From assembly GCF_004217615.1 (NCBI RefSeq), contig NZ_SHLD01000001.1, forward strand, positions 1,798,001 to 1,862,000: a DNA stretch of 64,000 nt. Direction: 5' to 3'. The notes beneath the pieces are model-generated. The model saw only the letters and a program-made list of their open reading frames with translations. It was not told the DNA's origin and made no database searches. The first letter of the stretch is position 1; every line of letters begins with the position of its first letter. This stretch comes from Micromonospora kangleipakensis. Lineage in GTDB: Bacteria; Actinomycetota; Actinomycetes; Mycobacteriales; Micromonosporaceae. The translations under genes were made by a program, and so were the position numbers. Below, one piece after another: positions 37,036 through 45,158 of this stretch.

Positions 37036-37254
37036 GTGATGGTCGGGACGCGGGAACGGATGATGGTGCAGCTCCAGCTGGTCAGCGACGACCGCCACCT
37101 GGTGGCCTGGGTGCGCGACGACCGCCGGGTGCGGGTCGGCGCCGAGGTCTCGCTGCGCGACCACGCCGAGCCGGACCGCTTCTGGCGGGTGGTGGCCAAG
37201 GGGGAGCCGCGACCCGCCGGTGAAATCAACCGCGGCTGGCACAACGACATCTGA
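37036..37254 (+). CDS. small conserved protein of about 72 residues
   Basis: A protein of 71-72 residues, starting at GTG 37036 or ATG 37039, with a GGGAAGGG box upstream. Sequence features: RDDRRVRVGAEVSLRDHAEP and FWRVVAKGEPRPAGEINRGW. The strand pattern suggests a small beta protein without signal or membrane segment. It stands alone, divergent from the GAF regulator, and is closed by a hairpin terminator, which supports it as a real gene. Function unknown. Confidence 0.65.
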   Translation: MMVGTRERMMVQLQLVSDDRHLVAWVRDDRRVRVGAEVSLRDHAEPDRFWRVVAKGEPRPAGEINRGWHNDI

Positions 37255-37261
37255 CTCTTCC

Positions 37262-37291
37262 GCGTGGGCCCGGTCCGTGCCGGGCCCACGC
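37262..37291 (+). terminator. hairpin terminator after the small protein gene
   Basis: GCGTGGGCCCGG (37262-37273) pairs perfectly with CCGGGCCCACGC (37280-37291) over a 6-base loop, 7 bp after the stop codon at 37254. Confidence 0.75.
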
Positions 37292-37299
37292 CTCTCCCC

Positions 37300-37322
37300 G
37301 GAACTTTACATTGACAAGTTCC
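37300..37322 (+). promoter_or_regulatory. inverted repeat and -35-like box upstream of the SCO6745-like gene
   Basis: GGAACTT (37300-37306) and AAGTTCC (37316-37322) form a 7-bp inverted repeat whose centre includes TTGACA (37311-37316), a consensus -35 box. The downstream gene starts at 37376. The region is AT-richer than its surroundings. The -10 box is unclear. Confidence 0.45.
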
Positions 37323-37375
37323 CACCCCTCCGGCAAACTTGACGCTGACAAGATGACCGACCCGGGGAGGGTGAC

Positions 37376-38236
37376 ATGGACGCGACGATGGTCCGCAGGA
37401 TGTGGCAGCTGATCGAGCCGGTGCACGCGCTGGTCTACTACGCGCCGGAGCTCACCGAGGAGGCCGCGAACCTCGGCCTGGCGACCGGCGAGCGCTGGCC
37501 GGGCTACTTCGCCCTGCGCTCCGCCCCGCTCGGCGCGGCCGGGCCCCAGCTGGTCACGGCCACCTACTACAGCTTCAGCCCCCGCATGGTCGCCGAGTAC
37601 GTCCCGGCGATCTGGTCCGTCGCCGACCCGGCGAAGGTGCTCGACGCGCGACTGTCCGGGGTGGACCGGGCACTGCGCGCCCTGCTCGGCGACCGGGTCG
37701 ACTCGCCGGAGCTGGCCGAGGCCGCCGCGCTGGCCCGCCGCGCCGCCGAGGCCGCCGACCTGGCCGGGCGCCCGCTGGCCGCCGCCAACGCCGACCTGCC
37801 CTGGCCCGACGCCCCGCACCTGGCGCTCTGGCAGGCCGCCACCATCCTCCGCGAGCACCGCGGCGACGGACACGTGGCGGCGCTGCGCACCGCCGGCCTC
37901 GACCCGACCGAGGCGCTGGTCTCCTTCGCCGCCGTCGGCGCCGCGCCGGTCGAGGTCTTCGCCAGCCGGCGCTGGACCGACGAGGAGTGGGCCGCCGCCC
38001 GGGACCGGCTCGCCGGCCGGGGCCTGGTGGACGCCGCCGGCCTGGCCACCGATGCCGGGCGCCAGCTCCGCGACGAGGTGGAGCGGCGTACCGACGAGCT
38101 GGCCACCGCGCCATGGCGGGCCCTCGGCCCGGCGGCGGGCCGGCTCGCCCAGTTGGTCGCCCCGGTCACCCAGGCGGTGGTCGCCTCCGGGATGCTGCCG
38201 AGGCAGAGCACCCTGGGGATCGGGCGGGCCCAATGA
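37376..38236 (+). CDS. SCO6745 family protein
   Basis: A 286-residue protein of the actinobacterial SCO6745 family, mainly helical. It starts RRMWQLIEPVHALVYYAPEL and has GYFALRSAPLGAAGPQLV and TATYYSFSPRMVAEYVPAIW; the C-terminal third (WTDEEWAAARDRLAGRGLVD, DAGRQLRDEVERRTDELA) resembles a winged helix-turn-helix of MarR type. It is therefore possibly a DNA-binding or ligand-binding regulator, with the inverted repeat just upstream as its own site. ATG 37376 has GGGGAGGG upstream. No direct function known. Confidence 0.8.
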   Translation: MDATMVRRMWQLIEPVHALVYYAPELTEEAANLGLATGERWPGYFALRSAPLGAAGPQLVTATYYSFSPRMVAEYVPAIWSVADPAKVLDARLSGVDRALRALLGDRVDSPELAEAAALARRAAEAADLAGRPLAAANADLPWPDAPHLALWQAATILREHRGDGHVAALRTAGLDPTEALVSFAAVGAAPVEVFASRRWTDEEWAAARDRLAGRGLVDAAGLATDAGRQLRDEVERRTDELATAPWRALGPAAGRLAQLVAPVTQAVVASGMLPRQSTLGIGRAQ

Positions 38237-38384
38237 GGGGCCGGTGACGACACGTACCGCTGGATGTCGCTCTCAGTCGCCGATCGCCCCTTCGGAAAGC
38301 CTTCCTGCCAGAACCGCTGAACCGGGTAGCGCTCCCACGCCGTACCAGGCGGCGTACGGAGATCACCGGACGACGGGAGACACG

Positions 38385-39107
38385 GTGAAGGTGCAGCGGA
38401 AGCACGTTCTGGCGGCGGGGGTGGCGGTGGTCGCCTCGGCGGTGGTGGCGGTCGGGACCGGGTTCGGCTTCGCCGACACCACGCCCGCCCGGCCGAGCGC
38501 CTGCCAGGGGTCGGTGACGTTCTCGGCCGAGGGCGGGGCGCCGGCGGCGACCAGCGACCGGTTCCCGGTGGGGACCCGGCTGCGGGTGACCAACCTGGAC
38601 AACGGCAAGGCGGCGACGGTGACGGTGACCGGCCCGTCGGGCAGTTGTGTGCTGCTCAACGCCGCCGCGATGGAGCTGGTCCGCGAGCCGGGCAAGAACG
38701 TCATCCGGCGCAACCTGGTGGAGCGCCTGGACGGTGGTGGCGGGGCCCCTGCCGGCGGGCCGGCGCGGCCGGGCGGCGGCGCGCAGGCCGGCGGCCACAC
38801 CCGGCCGGGCAATGCGCAGCCCGGCGCCCCCGGGCCCGGCGGCGGGGTGAGCGCACCGGCCGGGCAGAGCGTCTGCACCGGGGCGATCACGTTCTTCGCC
38901 GAGGGCGGCGCGCCCGCCGCGACCAGCGGACGGTTCCCGGTCGGCACCCGGCTGCGGGTGACCAACCTGGACAACGGCAAGGTGGTGACCGTGGCGGTGA
39001 CCGGCCCGTCGGGCAGTTGCGTGCTGCTCAACGCCGCCGCGATGGAGCTGATCCGCGAGCCGGGCAAGAACCTGGTCCGTCGCAACGTGGTGGAGCTGCT
39101 CCGCTGA
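38385..39107 (+). CDS. secreted protein with duplicated double-psi beta-barrel domain
   Basis: A 240-residue exported protein from GTG 38385. A signal peptide covers about residues 1-30 (LAAGVAVVASAVVAVGTGFG, then FAD). Two copies of an RlpA-like barrel follow, at about 44-115 and 167-240, each containing FPVGTRLRVTNLDNGK, TVTGPSGSCVLLNAAAMEL and REPGKN; they are separated by a 50-residue glycine/proline/alanine linker. One cysteine pair per copy could form a disulphide. The aspartate of lytic RlpA-type enzymes is not obvious, so a cell-wall binding role is as likely as a hydrolase role. It stands alone and ends in a palindromic repeat. Confidence 0.83.
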   Translation: MKVQRKHVLAAGVAVVASAVVAVGTGFGFADTTPARPSACQGSVTFSAEGGAPAATSDRFPVGTRLRVTNLDNGKAATVTVTGPSGSCVLLNAAAMELVREPGKNVIRRNLVERLDGGGGAPAGGPARPGGGAQAGGHTRPGNAQPGAPGPGGGVSAPAGQSVCTGAITFFAEGGAPAATSGRFPVGTRLRVTNLDNGKVVTVAVTGPSGSCVLLNAAAMELIREPGKNLVRRNVVELLR

Positions 39108-39178
39108 CCACGCCGTCGCACGATTGCCGCTCGGTGTCGAGGCGCCCGCCGACGTGACGGCGCGTCGGCCCGGGCGGT

Positions 39179-39233
39179 CGGTGGAACACCATGGGTGTCT
39201 CCGGGGTGCCGGGGCGCCCATGGTGTTCCACCG
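39179..39233. repeat. palindromic intergenic repeat, GGAACACCATGGG type
   Basis: Perfect 17-bp arms (39179-39195, CGGTGGAACACCATGGG, and 39217-39233) enclose a 21-base loop. It lies between the convergent barrel-protein and ABC-permease genes, so it may stop transcription both ways. The stem resembles that of 42163-42206. Confidence 0.7.
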
Positions 39234-39250
39234 AGGAGCGTTGGCGGTTG

Positions 39251-40240
39251 TCAGGCGATGCGGCGGATGCGACGGACGGCCAGGTAGAGCAGGAGCGCGG
39301 CGAGGGCAACGAAGATGCCGGTCTCGATGCCCTGGAACAGCCAGAACCGGCCCGCTGGCTGGTACAGCTGCCAGTTGTACGCACCCGGGCCGAGGCCCAG
39401 CTCGGCACCGCAGGCCCGGCCGTCCGGTCCCTTCCCACCCGGCGGGCACATGATCCGGGTGTCTGCCGCCACCATCGTCCCGTCGGCGTTGCGGATGCCC
39501 ATGGAGAGGATCCAGTCGCCGCGCTCCGTCAACGGCTCCGCGGTCCCCTCGATCGGGAAGGTGAGGGTCCGGGCGGGCTGGTAGTGCGGTCGGGCCAGGA
39601 TCGCCACCGCCGCCCGTACGCCGATGAACCCGGCCAGGGTGATGCCCATGGCGGGCAACATCCGCTTCCACACCGTGCCGGTGAAGATGCCGAGCGCCAC
39701 GGCGAAGAGGGTATAGCCGATCGGGACTACGCCTTGCAGGTCGAAGACGATCACGCCGAGCCGGCCCTCCCGGGCGGCGTGGGTCAGCGGGTCGACCCAC
39801 CAGGACATGCCCAGCCCGTAGCAGACCGCGAGGGCCACCACGGCAGCGCCGACCAGCCCGAACTTCACCAGCGTCCAGCGGGTCCGGCCGACGCCCTGGG
39901 TCCAGACGAAGCGGTGCGTGCCGTGCTCCACCTCCCGGGCGACCAGCGGGGCGCCCCAGAACAGGCCGACCAGCACCGGCAGGGTGATCAGCAGTACGGC
40001 CACCAGGTTGAGGCTGCCGTACTGGTTGGTGAAGCGGCGGAAGCCCGCGTCGCAGCTGTCCCGGGTCGCCGCGGCCACGTCCGGGTCGCTCAGTTGGCGT
40101 ACGCACTCCGCCAGCCCGAGGTCGGCGAAGGTGTGCCGCATCGACAGGCCGATCGGCACCATCAGGGCGGCGAGTGCCGCGAACCCCAGCAGAGTGAAGA
40201 ACGCCTGCTTGCGGTGTTGCCGCCAGGTCAGCCAGATCAT
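39251..40240 (-). CDS. ABC transporter permease, exporter type
   Basis: A 329-residue membrane protein with about six helices. It begins MIWLTWRQHRKQAFFTLLGF, typical of ABC-2 type permeases in actinobacteria, with a large extracytoplasmic loop between residues 40 and 85 containing two cysteines and another near the C-terminus (ADTRIMCPPG, DGRACGAEL). The start overlaps the ATPase stop as ATGA. The last gene of the GntR-ATPase-permease operon. The substrate is unknown; such systems often respond to envelope stress or antibiotics. Confidence 0.87.
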   Translation of the reverse strand: MIWLTWRQHRKQAFFTLLGFAALAALMVPIGLSMRHTFADLGLAECVRQLSDPDVAAATRDSCDAGFRRFTNQYGSLNLVAVLLITLPVLVGLFWGAPLVAREVEHGTHRFVWTQGVGRTRWTLVKFGLVGAAVVALAVCYGLGMSWWVDPLTHAAREGRLGVIVFDLQGVVPIGYTLFAVALGIFTGTVWKRMLPAMGITLAGFIGVRAAVAILARPHYQPARTLTFPIEGTAEPLTERGDWILSMGIRNADGTMVAADTRIMCPPGGKGPDGRACGAELGLGPGAYNWQLYQPAGRFWLFQGIETGIFVALAALLLYLAVRRIRRIA

Positions 40241-41127
40241 GCCGGCACCCCCCACTCGCTGTGACTGGTCTGCGTGGCGCCGTCGGCCAGGTAGGCCAGG
40301 ACGACGTCCTCCAGGCCGACGTCGCGCACCGTCCAGGCGGGATCGGTGACCGGGCCGTCGGTGCGGACCAGCAGCGTGGATTGCCGGTCGGTGTGGCTGG
40401 CGCGGACCACTGCGGCGACGCCGCCGATCGGGCCACCGTCGTGCCGCGGGCCGACCAGCTGCCGATGCGAGGCGACCAGGTCGTCGACCGCGCCGGCGAG
40501 CTGCACCTGGGCGGCGTTGAGCACGATCAGGTAGTCGCAGACCCGTTCCAGGTCGGCCAGCAGGTGCGAGGAGAGCAGGACCGTGGTCTCGGACTCGGCG
40601 ACGCTGCCCATCAGTGACTGGAGGAACTCGCGGCGGGCCAGCGGGTCCAGGCTGGCGACCGGTTCGTCGAGCAGCAGCAGCCGGGGCCGTTTGGCCAGCG
40701 CCAGGGCGAGTGCCACCTGGGCTCGTTGCCCGCCGGAGAGTTTGCCGACCGGCCGGTCCGGCGGTATGCCGAGCTGAGCCAGCCGGGTACGGGCCAGCCC
40801 CGCGTCCCACCGCCGGTTGAGCTTGCCGCCGGCGGTGACCAGTTCGGCGGCGGTGAAGTCCCGGTACAGCGGGGTGTCCTGGGCGACGAACCCGATGTCG
40901 GCCAGGCCCTCCGTGTCACCGTACGGCGACCTGCCGAACACCCGCACCGCGCCCGCGTCGGGTTTGAGCAGGCCGACGGCCAGGTGCAGCAGCGTGCTCT
41001 TGCCCGCACCGTTCGGCCCGACCAGCGCGGCGATCCGGCCGGCCGGCAGGTGCAGCGAACAGTCCCGCAACGCCCAGGCGCTGCCGTACCGCTTGCCCAG
41101 CCGGTCGGCCTCCAAGACCATGTCCAT
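40237..41127 (-). CDS. ABC transporter ATP-binding protein, exporter type
   Basis: A 296-residue ATPase. Walker A GPNGAGKST, signature LSGGQRAQVALALALAK, Walker B LLLLDEPVASLDPLA, and switch histidine in LLSSHLLADLERV. About 70 residues after the ATPase core are specific to this exporter type. The frame is open upstream to a GTG at 41151 that overlaps the GntR stop; I prefer ATG 41127 (or 41121), which has GAGAGG/AGAGG close upstream. Operon order GntR-ATPase-permease matches YtrABC-like systems. Confidence 0.9.
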   Translation of the reverse strand: MDMVLEADRLGKRYGSAWALRDCSLHLPAGRIAALVGPNGAGKSTLLHLAVGLLKPDAGAVRVFGRSPYGDTEGLADIGFVAQDTPLYRDFTAAELVTAGGKLNRRWDAGLARTRLAQLGIPPDRPVGKLSGGQRAQVALALALAKRPRLLLLDEPVASLDPLARREFLQSLMGSVAESETTVLLSSHLLADLERVCDYLIVLNAAQVQLAGAVDDLVASHRQLVGPRHDGGPIGGVAAVVRASHTDRQSTLLVRTDGPVTDPAWTVRDVGLEDVVLAYLADGATQTSHSEWGVPA

Positions 41128-41147
41128 CCTCTGTCCTCTCGTTCCGC

Positions 41148-41555
41148 TCACGCGGGCTCCTTCTGCGGGGCGTCGTCGGCGAGGGTGGCTCGTAGCGTGG
41201 TCTCTACCAGGGCGACGACGTCCTCGGCCGTGAGGCCGGCGGCCTGCGCCCGGTGCAGCCACGCGACCAGGTCTTCGCGCAGCTCGGCCTGGTTGGGCAG
41301 GGACGCGCCGGCCAGGGTGCGCCGGACGAACGTGCCCACCCCCGGCCGGCCACCGACCAGACCCTCGATCTCCAGCTCCCGGTACGCCTTCAGCACCGTG
41401 TTCGGGTTGATCGCCAGCGACTGCGCGACGTCCCGGACCTTCGGCAGCTGGTCGCCCGGCGACAGCAGGCCGACCCGCAGGGCTTGTTTGACCTGCTGGA
41501 TCAGCTGCACGTAGGTGTTCACCTTGGACCGGCCGTCCAGCACGAACTCGATCAA
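41148..41555 (-). CDS. GntR-family repressor, YtrA subfamily
   Basis: A 135-residue regulator with the short YtrA layout: winged helix (VNTYVQLIQQVKQALRVGLL, KVRDVAQSLAINPNTVLKAY, GRPGVGTFVRR) and only a brief C-terminal dimerisation helix pair, with no large ligand domain. I choose TTG 41555 (LIEFVLDGRSK) because the family begins there and AGAAGGG lies 9 bases upstream; the frame extends to 41630. YtrA regulators repress their own ABC transporter operon, here the two downstream genes. The inverted repeats at 41583-41602 just upstream are likely its operator. Confidence 0.88.
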   Translation of the reverse strand: MIEFVLDGRSKVNTYVQLIQQVKQALRVGLLSPGDQLPKVRDVAQSLAINPNTVLKAYRELEIEGLVGGRPGVGTFVRRTLAGASLPNQAELREDLVAWLHRAQAAGLTAEDVVALVETTLRATLADDAPQKEPA

Positions 41556-41582
41556 CCGTGGCAACCCTTCTATTGTCCTACG

Positions 41583-41602
41583 ACAGTAAGACTGTAAGAC
41601 AG
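41583..41602 (-). promoter_or_regulatory. overlapping inverted repeats, candidate GntR operator
   Basis: ACAGTAAGACTGT (41583-41595) and CTGTAAGACAG (41592-41602) are two overlapping inverted repeats with the same AAG centre, 28-47 bases upstream of the GntR start. AT-rich for this genome. Confidence 0.55.
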
Positions 41603-41668
41603 CATCGGCGGAAGAGGAGAGTTCTGTCAACGACCTGCCGTGTCAGGGGGAGGACGTACCGTCCGGTC

Positions 41669-42160
41669 GTGGGCATCCTCGCCGACTACTTCGCGGCCAC
41701 CCCCGGGCAGGCACTCACCACCGTGGACGCCGGGCCGGGCGACGAGCTGAGGCCGCTCCGGCCCAAGTTCCTCGAACCGTTCGTGCTGGTCGGCGCGCTC
41801 TGGGAAGTGATGCGTCACGGCCATCTCGGCTCACCACGCACGGGCCTCCATGCCGGCGGAGAGCGGGTCGACGGCAACGACGACGAGGGGCCCTACCTGA
41901 TCCGGCTCGTGTCGGAGTTCGTCACCGAACTGGCGGCGCTGCCGGACGACCGGATCGATGCGGTCGCCGCGGGCTGGGCCACTGCCGAGGAGTGGATGGG
42001 TGAGCCGGAGCTGGAAATTGTCGCCCAGCTCGTCGGAGAGCTGCGGCGGGTGGCCCCGTCAGGCGATCGTCGACGCGGCGGCGTACTGCTGGATCTGCGT
42101 CTGACTGGCGGGTGGGTGCGAGCGCACCCACCCGCCGGACGCAGACCGCGACGGCGGTGA
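41669..42160 (+). CDS. hypothetical protein, 163 residues
   Basis: A 163-residue protein starting at GTG 41669 (VGILADYFAATPGQALTTVD). Visible features are acidic helices with RPKFLEPFVLVGALWEVMRH and RLVSEFVTELAALPDDRIDA, then AAGWATAEEWMGEPELEIVA. The last 35 residues are arginine-rich with low conservation character and may reflect drift of the stop. It resembles small actinobacterial proteins of no known function that carry DYFAA near their start. The gene is divergent from gntR. It ends 3 bp before a palindromic repeat. Confidence 0.6.
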   Translation: MGILADYFAATPGQALTTVDAGPGDELRPLRPKFLEPFVLVGALWEVMRHGHLGSPRTGLHAGGERVDGNDDEGPYLIRLVSEFVTELAALPDDRIDAVAAGWATAEEWMGEPELEIVAQLVGELRRVAPSGDRRRGGVLLDLRLTGGWVRAHPPAGRRPRRR

Positions 42161-42162
42161 GC

Positions 42163-42206
42163 GGGACACCGTGGGCACCTCCTGGAGGTGACACCCACGG
42201 TGTCCC
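42163..42206. repeat. palindromic intergenic repeat, GGGACACCGTGGG type
   Basis: GGGACACCGTGGG (42163-42175) pairs with CCCACGGTGTCCC (42194-42206), and inside them CACCTCC-T-GGAGGTG forms a further palindrome. Located between convergent genes; related in sequence (G-A-C-A-C-C and TGGG) to 39179-39233. It may terminate transcription in both directions. Confidence 0.7.
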
Positions 42207-42238
42207 ACGGGCCGAGGGCTGACGGCTGGGTGGGCCGG

Positions 42239-43510
42239 TCAGTCGAAGGCGGCGTCCAGGATGTCCAGCCCCCGGGCCAGCTCGTCGTCGGAGATGACCA
42301 GCGGGGGCAGGAAGCGGAGCACGTTGCCGTACGTGCCGCAGGTGAGGGTGAGCAGGCCGGCGGCGTGGCAGGCCGCCGAGACCGCCGCCGTGGCGGCCGG
42401 GTCCGGGGTCAGGGTGCCGGGCTGCACCAGCTCCACGGCGAGCATCGCGCCTCGGCCACGTACCTCGGCGACCCGTGGGTCGCGCGCGGCGATGGCGCGC
42501 AGCCGGTCGCCCATCACCGACTCGATCCGCCGGGCCGCCGCGGCCAGGTCCAGCTCGTGCATGGTCTCGATGGCGGCGAGCGCGGCGGCGCAGGCGATCG
42601 GGTTTCCGCCGTACGTGCCGCCGAGGCCGCCGACGTGCACCGCGTCCATCAGCTCCGCCCGCCCGGTCACCGCGGCGAGGGGCAGGCCGCCGGCGATGCC
42701 CTTGGCCAGGGTGACCAGGTCCGGCTCGACGCCCTCGTGCTGGCAGGCGAACCATTCGCCGGTCCGGCAGAACCCGGTCTGGATCTCATCGGCGATGAAG
42801 ACCACCCCGGTGGATGTCGCCCACTCGCGCAGCGCCGGCAGGAACCCCTCCGCCGGTACGACGAAGCCGCCCTCGCCCTGGATCGGCTCGATCAGCAGCG
42901 TGGCGACGTTCTCCGCGCCGACCTGCTTCTCCACCATCTCGATCGCCCGTGCGGCCGCCGTGGCGCCGTCCAGGCCGCCGTCGCGCAGCGGGTACGACAT
43001 CGGCACCCGGTAGATCTCGCCGGCGAACGGCCCGAACCGGTGCTTGTACGGCATGTTCTTCGCGGTCAGCGCCATGGTCAGGTTGGTCCGGCCGTGGTAC
43101 GCGTGGTCGAAGACCACCACCGCCGGCCGCCCGGTCGCGTGCCGGGCGATCTTGACGGCGTTCTCCACCGCCTCGGCGCCGGAGTTGAAGAGCGCCGAGC
43201 GCTTCTCGAAGCTCCCCGGGGTCAGCGCGTTGAGCTGCTCGCAGACCGCCACGTACGACTCGTAGGGGGCGACCATGAAGCAGGTGTGGGTGAAGCGCTC
43301 GACCTGTGCCTTCACCGCCTCTACCACCTTCGGGGCGGAGTTGCCCACGTTGGTGACCGCGATGCCGGCGGCGAAGTCGATCCACTCCCGCCCGTCGACG
43401 TCGGTGATGGTGCCGCCGCCGGCGCGGTCCACGTAGGACGGAATGACACTGCCGACGCCACGCGCGACCGCAGCCCCGCGCCGCTTGTGCAGCTCCTCAG
43501 AAGAAGTCAA
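42239..43510 (-). CDS. gabT: 4-aminobutyrate aminotransferase
   Basis: A 423-residue class III PLP enzyme converting GABA and 2-oxoglutarate to succinic semialdehyde and glutamate. Motifs: FNSGAEAVENAVKIARHATG, VVFDHAYHGRTNLTMALTAK, VVFIADEIQTGFCRTGEWFA and DLVTLAKGIAGGLPLAAVTG with the Schiff-base lysine. The start is TTG 43510 (TSSEELHKRRGAAV) with GAAGG 7 bases upstream; no better start exists. It lies downstream of the aminobutyraldehyde dehydrogenase-like gene, on the same strand with a repeat in the 69-bp gap. Completes the GABA step of polyamine breakdown. Confidence 0.93.
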   Translation of the reverse strand: MTSSEELHKRRGAAVARGVGSVIPSYVDRAGGGTITDVDGREWIDFAAGIAVTNVGNSAPKVVEAVKAQVERFTHTCFMVAPYESYVAVCEQLNALTPGSFEKRSALFNSGAEAVENAVKIARHATGRPAVVVFDHAYHGRTNLTMALTAKNMPYKHRFGPFAGEIYRVPMSYPLRDGGLDGATAAARAIEMVEKQVGAENVATLLIEPIQGEGGFVVPAEGFLPALREWATSTGVVFIADEIQTGFCRTGEWFACQHEGVEPDLVTLAKGIAGGLPLAAVTGRAELMDAVHVGGLGGTYGGNPIACAAALAAIETMHELDLAAAARRIESVMGDRLRAIAARDPRVAEVRGRGAMLAVELVQPGTLTPDPAATAAVSAACHAAGLLTLTCGTYGNVLRFLPPLVISDDELARGLDILDAAFD

Positions 43511-43526
43511 GGCTCAGCCTTCTTTC

Positions 43527-43573
43527 GTTCGCGACTGCGGGGCTCGCAAGCCCGGCTCGCTCCTCGCGCTCAC
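43527..43573. repeat. dispersed repeat between gabT and the aldehyde dehydrogenase gene
   Basis: 47 bp from GTTCGCGACTGCGGGGCTCG to CTCGCTCCTCGCGCTCAC. Nearly the same sequence, 5 bases shorter, lies inside cofD at 12849-12890. Here it fills most of the intergenic gap and lies directly upstream of the gabT ribosome site. Confidence 0.65.
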
Positions 43574-43579
43574 AGGTGG

Positions 43580-45016
43580 TCAGCCCTCGATGTTGTGCAT
43601 GACGTGCTTGATCCGGGTGTAGTCCTCCAGGCTGTAGACCGAGAGGTCCTTGCCGTGGCCGGAGTGCTTGAAGCCGCCGTGCGGCATCTCCGAGACGAAC
43701 GGGATGTGGGTGTTCACCCAGACGCAGCCGAAGTCGAGCCGGCGGGTCATCCGCATCGCCCGGCCGTGGTCCTTGGTCCAAACCGAGGCGGACAGGCCGT
43801 AGTCGACGCCGTTGGCCCAGCGCACCGCCTCGTCCTCGTCGGAGAAGCGCTGCACCGTGATGACCGGGCCGAACACCTCGTCCCGGATGATCTCGTCGGC
43901 CTGCCGGACCCCTGAGACCACCGTCGGGGCGTAGAAGTAGCCGCGTTCGCCGACCTGCGAACCGCCGGTGTCGACCTTCGCGTGGTCCGGCAGCCGGTCC
44001 ACGAAGCCGCGCACCCGGGCGAGCTGGTTGGCGTTGTTCAGCGGGCCGTAGAGCACGTCCTCGTCGTCCGGCGCGCCGGTCTTCGTGTTGCGGGCCTGCT
44101 CGGCGAGGGCGGCGACGAAGTCGTCGTAGATCCCGGGGCCGGCGAGCACCCGGGTGGCGGCGGTGCAGTCCTGGCCGGCGTTGAAGTAGCCGCCGACCGC
44201 GATCGCCTCGGCCGCCGCCGCGATGTCCGCGTCGTCGAATACCACCACCGGGGCCTTGCCGCCCAGCTCCAGGTGGGTCCGCTTGAGGTCCGGCGCGGCG
44301 GCGGAGGCGACCTCCATGCCGGCGCGGGTCGAGCCGGTGATCGACACCAGCTGCGGGGTCGGGTGCGCCACGAGGGCACGACCGGTGTCCCGGTTACCGC
44401 AGACGACGTTGAAGACGCCCGGCGGGAAGAACTCCGACGCGATCTCGGCCAGCAGCAGCGTCGACACCGGCGTGGTGTCCGACGGCTTGAGCACCACCGT
44501 GTTGCCGGCCGCCAGGGCCGGGGCGATCTTCCAGACCGCCATCATCAGCGGGTAGTTCCAGGGCGCCACCTGCGCGCAGACGCCGATCGGCTCGCGTCGG
44601 ACGTAGGAGGTGTGGCCGGCCATGTACTCGCCGGCCGAGCGGCCTTCGAGGAGGCGGGCGGCGCCGGCGAAGAAGCGGAACTGGTCCACCGCCGGGGGCA
44701 GCTCCTCGTCGGCGGTGAGCTGGCGGGGCTTGCCGGTGTTGCGCACCTCGGCGTCGACCAGCTCGGCGGCCCGGGCCTCCACCGCGTCGGCGAGCTTGAG
44801 CATGGCCTTCTGCCGCTCGCCGGGCGTGGTGTCCCGCCAGCTCTCGAAGGCGGTGGCGGCGGCCTTCATGGCCGCGTCGACGTCCGCCGCACCGGAGACC
44901 GGCGCCTGGGCGAAGACCTCGCCGGTACAGGGGTCGATCAGGTCGGCGTAGCCGCCGTCCACCGCGTCGACGTACTCGCCGTTGACGAAGTTGCGCAGCT
45001 GCTGCTGGTCGCTCAT
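43580..45016 (-). CDS. aldehyde dehydrogenase, gamma-aminobutyraldehyde type
   Basis: A 478-residue NAD-dependent dehydrogenase. VAPWNYPLMMAVWKIAPALA (cofactor), THLELGGKAPVVVFDDAD (general base) and YFNAGQDCTAATRVL (catalytic cysteine; GQDC is the PatD/betaine-aldehyde form) and C-terminal PHGGFKHSGHGKDLSVYSLE are diagnostic. ATG 45016 has CGGAG 9 bases upstream. It lies upstream of gabT on the same strand and would oxidise 4-aminobutanal from putrescine to GABA. About 140 bp separate it from a divergent aldehyde dehydrogenase gene. Confidence 0.92.
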   Translation of the reverse strand: MSDQQQLRNFVNGEYVDAVDGGYADLIDPCTGEVFAQAPVSGAADVDAAMKAAATAFESWRDTTPGERQKAMLKLADAVEARAAELVDAEVRNTGKPRQLTADEELPPAVDQFRFFAGAARLLEGRSAGEYMAGHTSYVRREPIGVCAQVAPWNYPLMMAVWKIAPALAAGNTVVLKPSDTTPVSTLLLAEIASEFFPPGVFNVVCGNRDTGRALVAHPTPQLVSITGSTRAGMEVASAAAPDLKRTHLELGGKAPVVVFDDADIAAAAEAIAVGGYFNAGQDCTAATRVLAGPGIYDDFVAALAEQARNTKTGAPDDEDVLYGPLNNANQLARVRGFVDRLPDHAKVDTGGSQVGERGYFYAPTVVSGVRQADEIIRDEVFGPVITVQRFSDEDEAVRWANGVDYGLSASVWTKDHGRAMRMTRRLDFGCVWVNTHIPFVSEMPHGGFKHSGHGKDLSVYSLEDYTRIKHVMHNIEG

Positions 45017-45158
45017 CAGAAGTCTCCGAGGGATGGCCGGGGGTGAGGTCAGCGGAGGTAATCGCAATCTGTCTGCCATCTTCGCTACTGAATTCGCGGC
45101 CCACAAGGCCTTGAGCAACTGTTTCCGCGCGGGCCTGCGTCGTCTACGCTGCCGAGGT

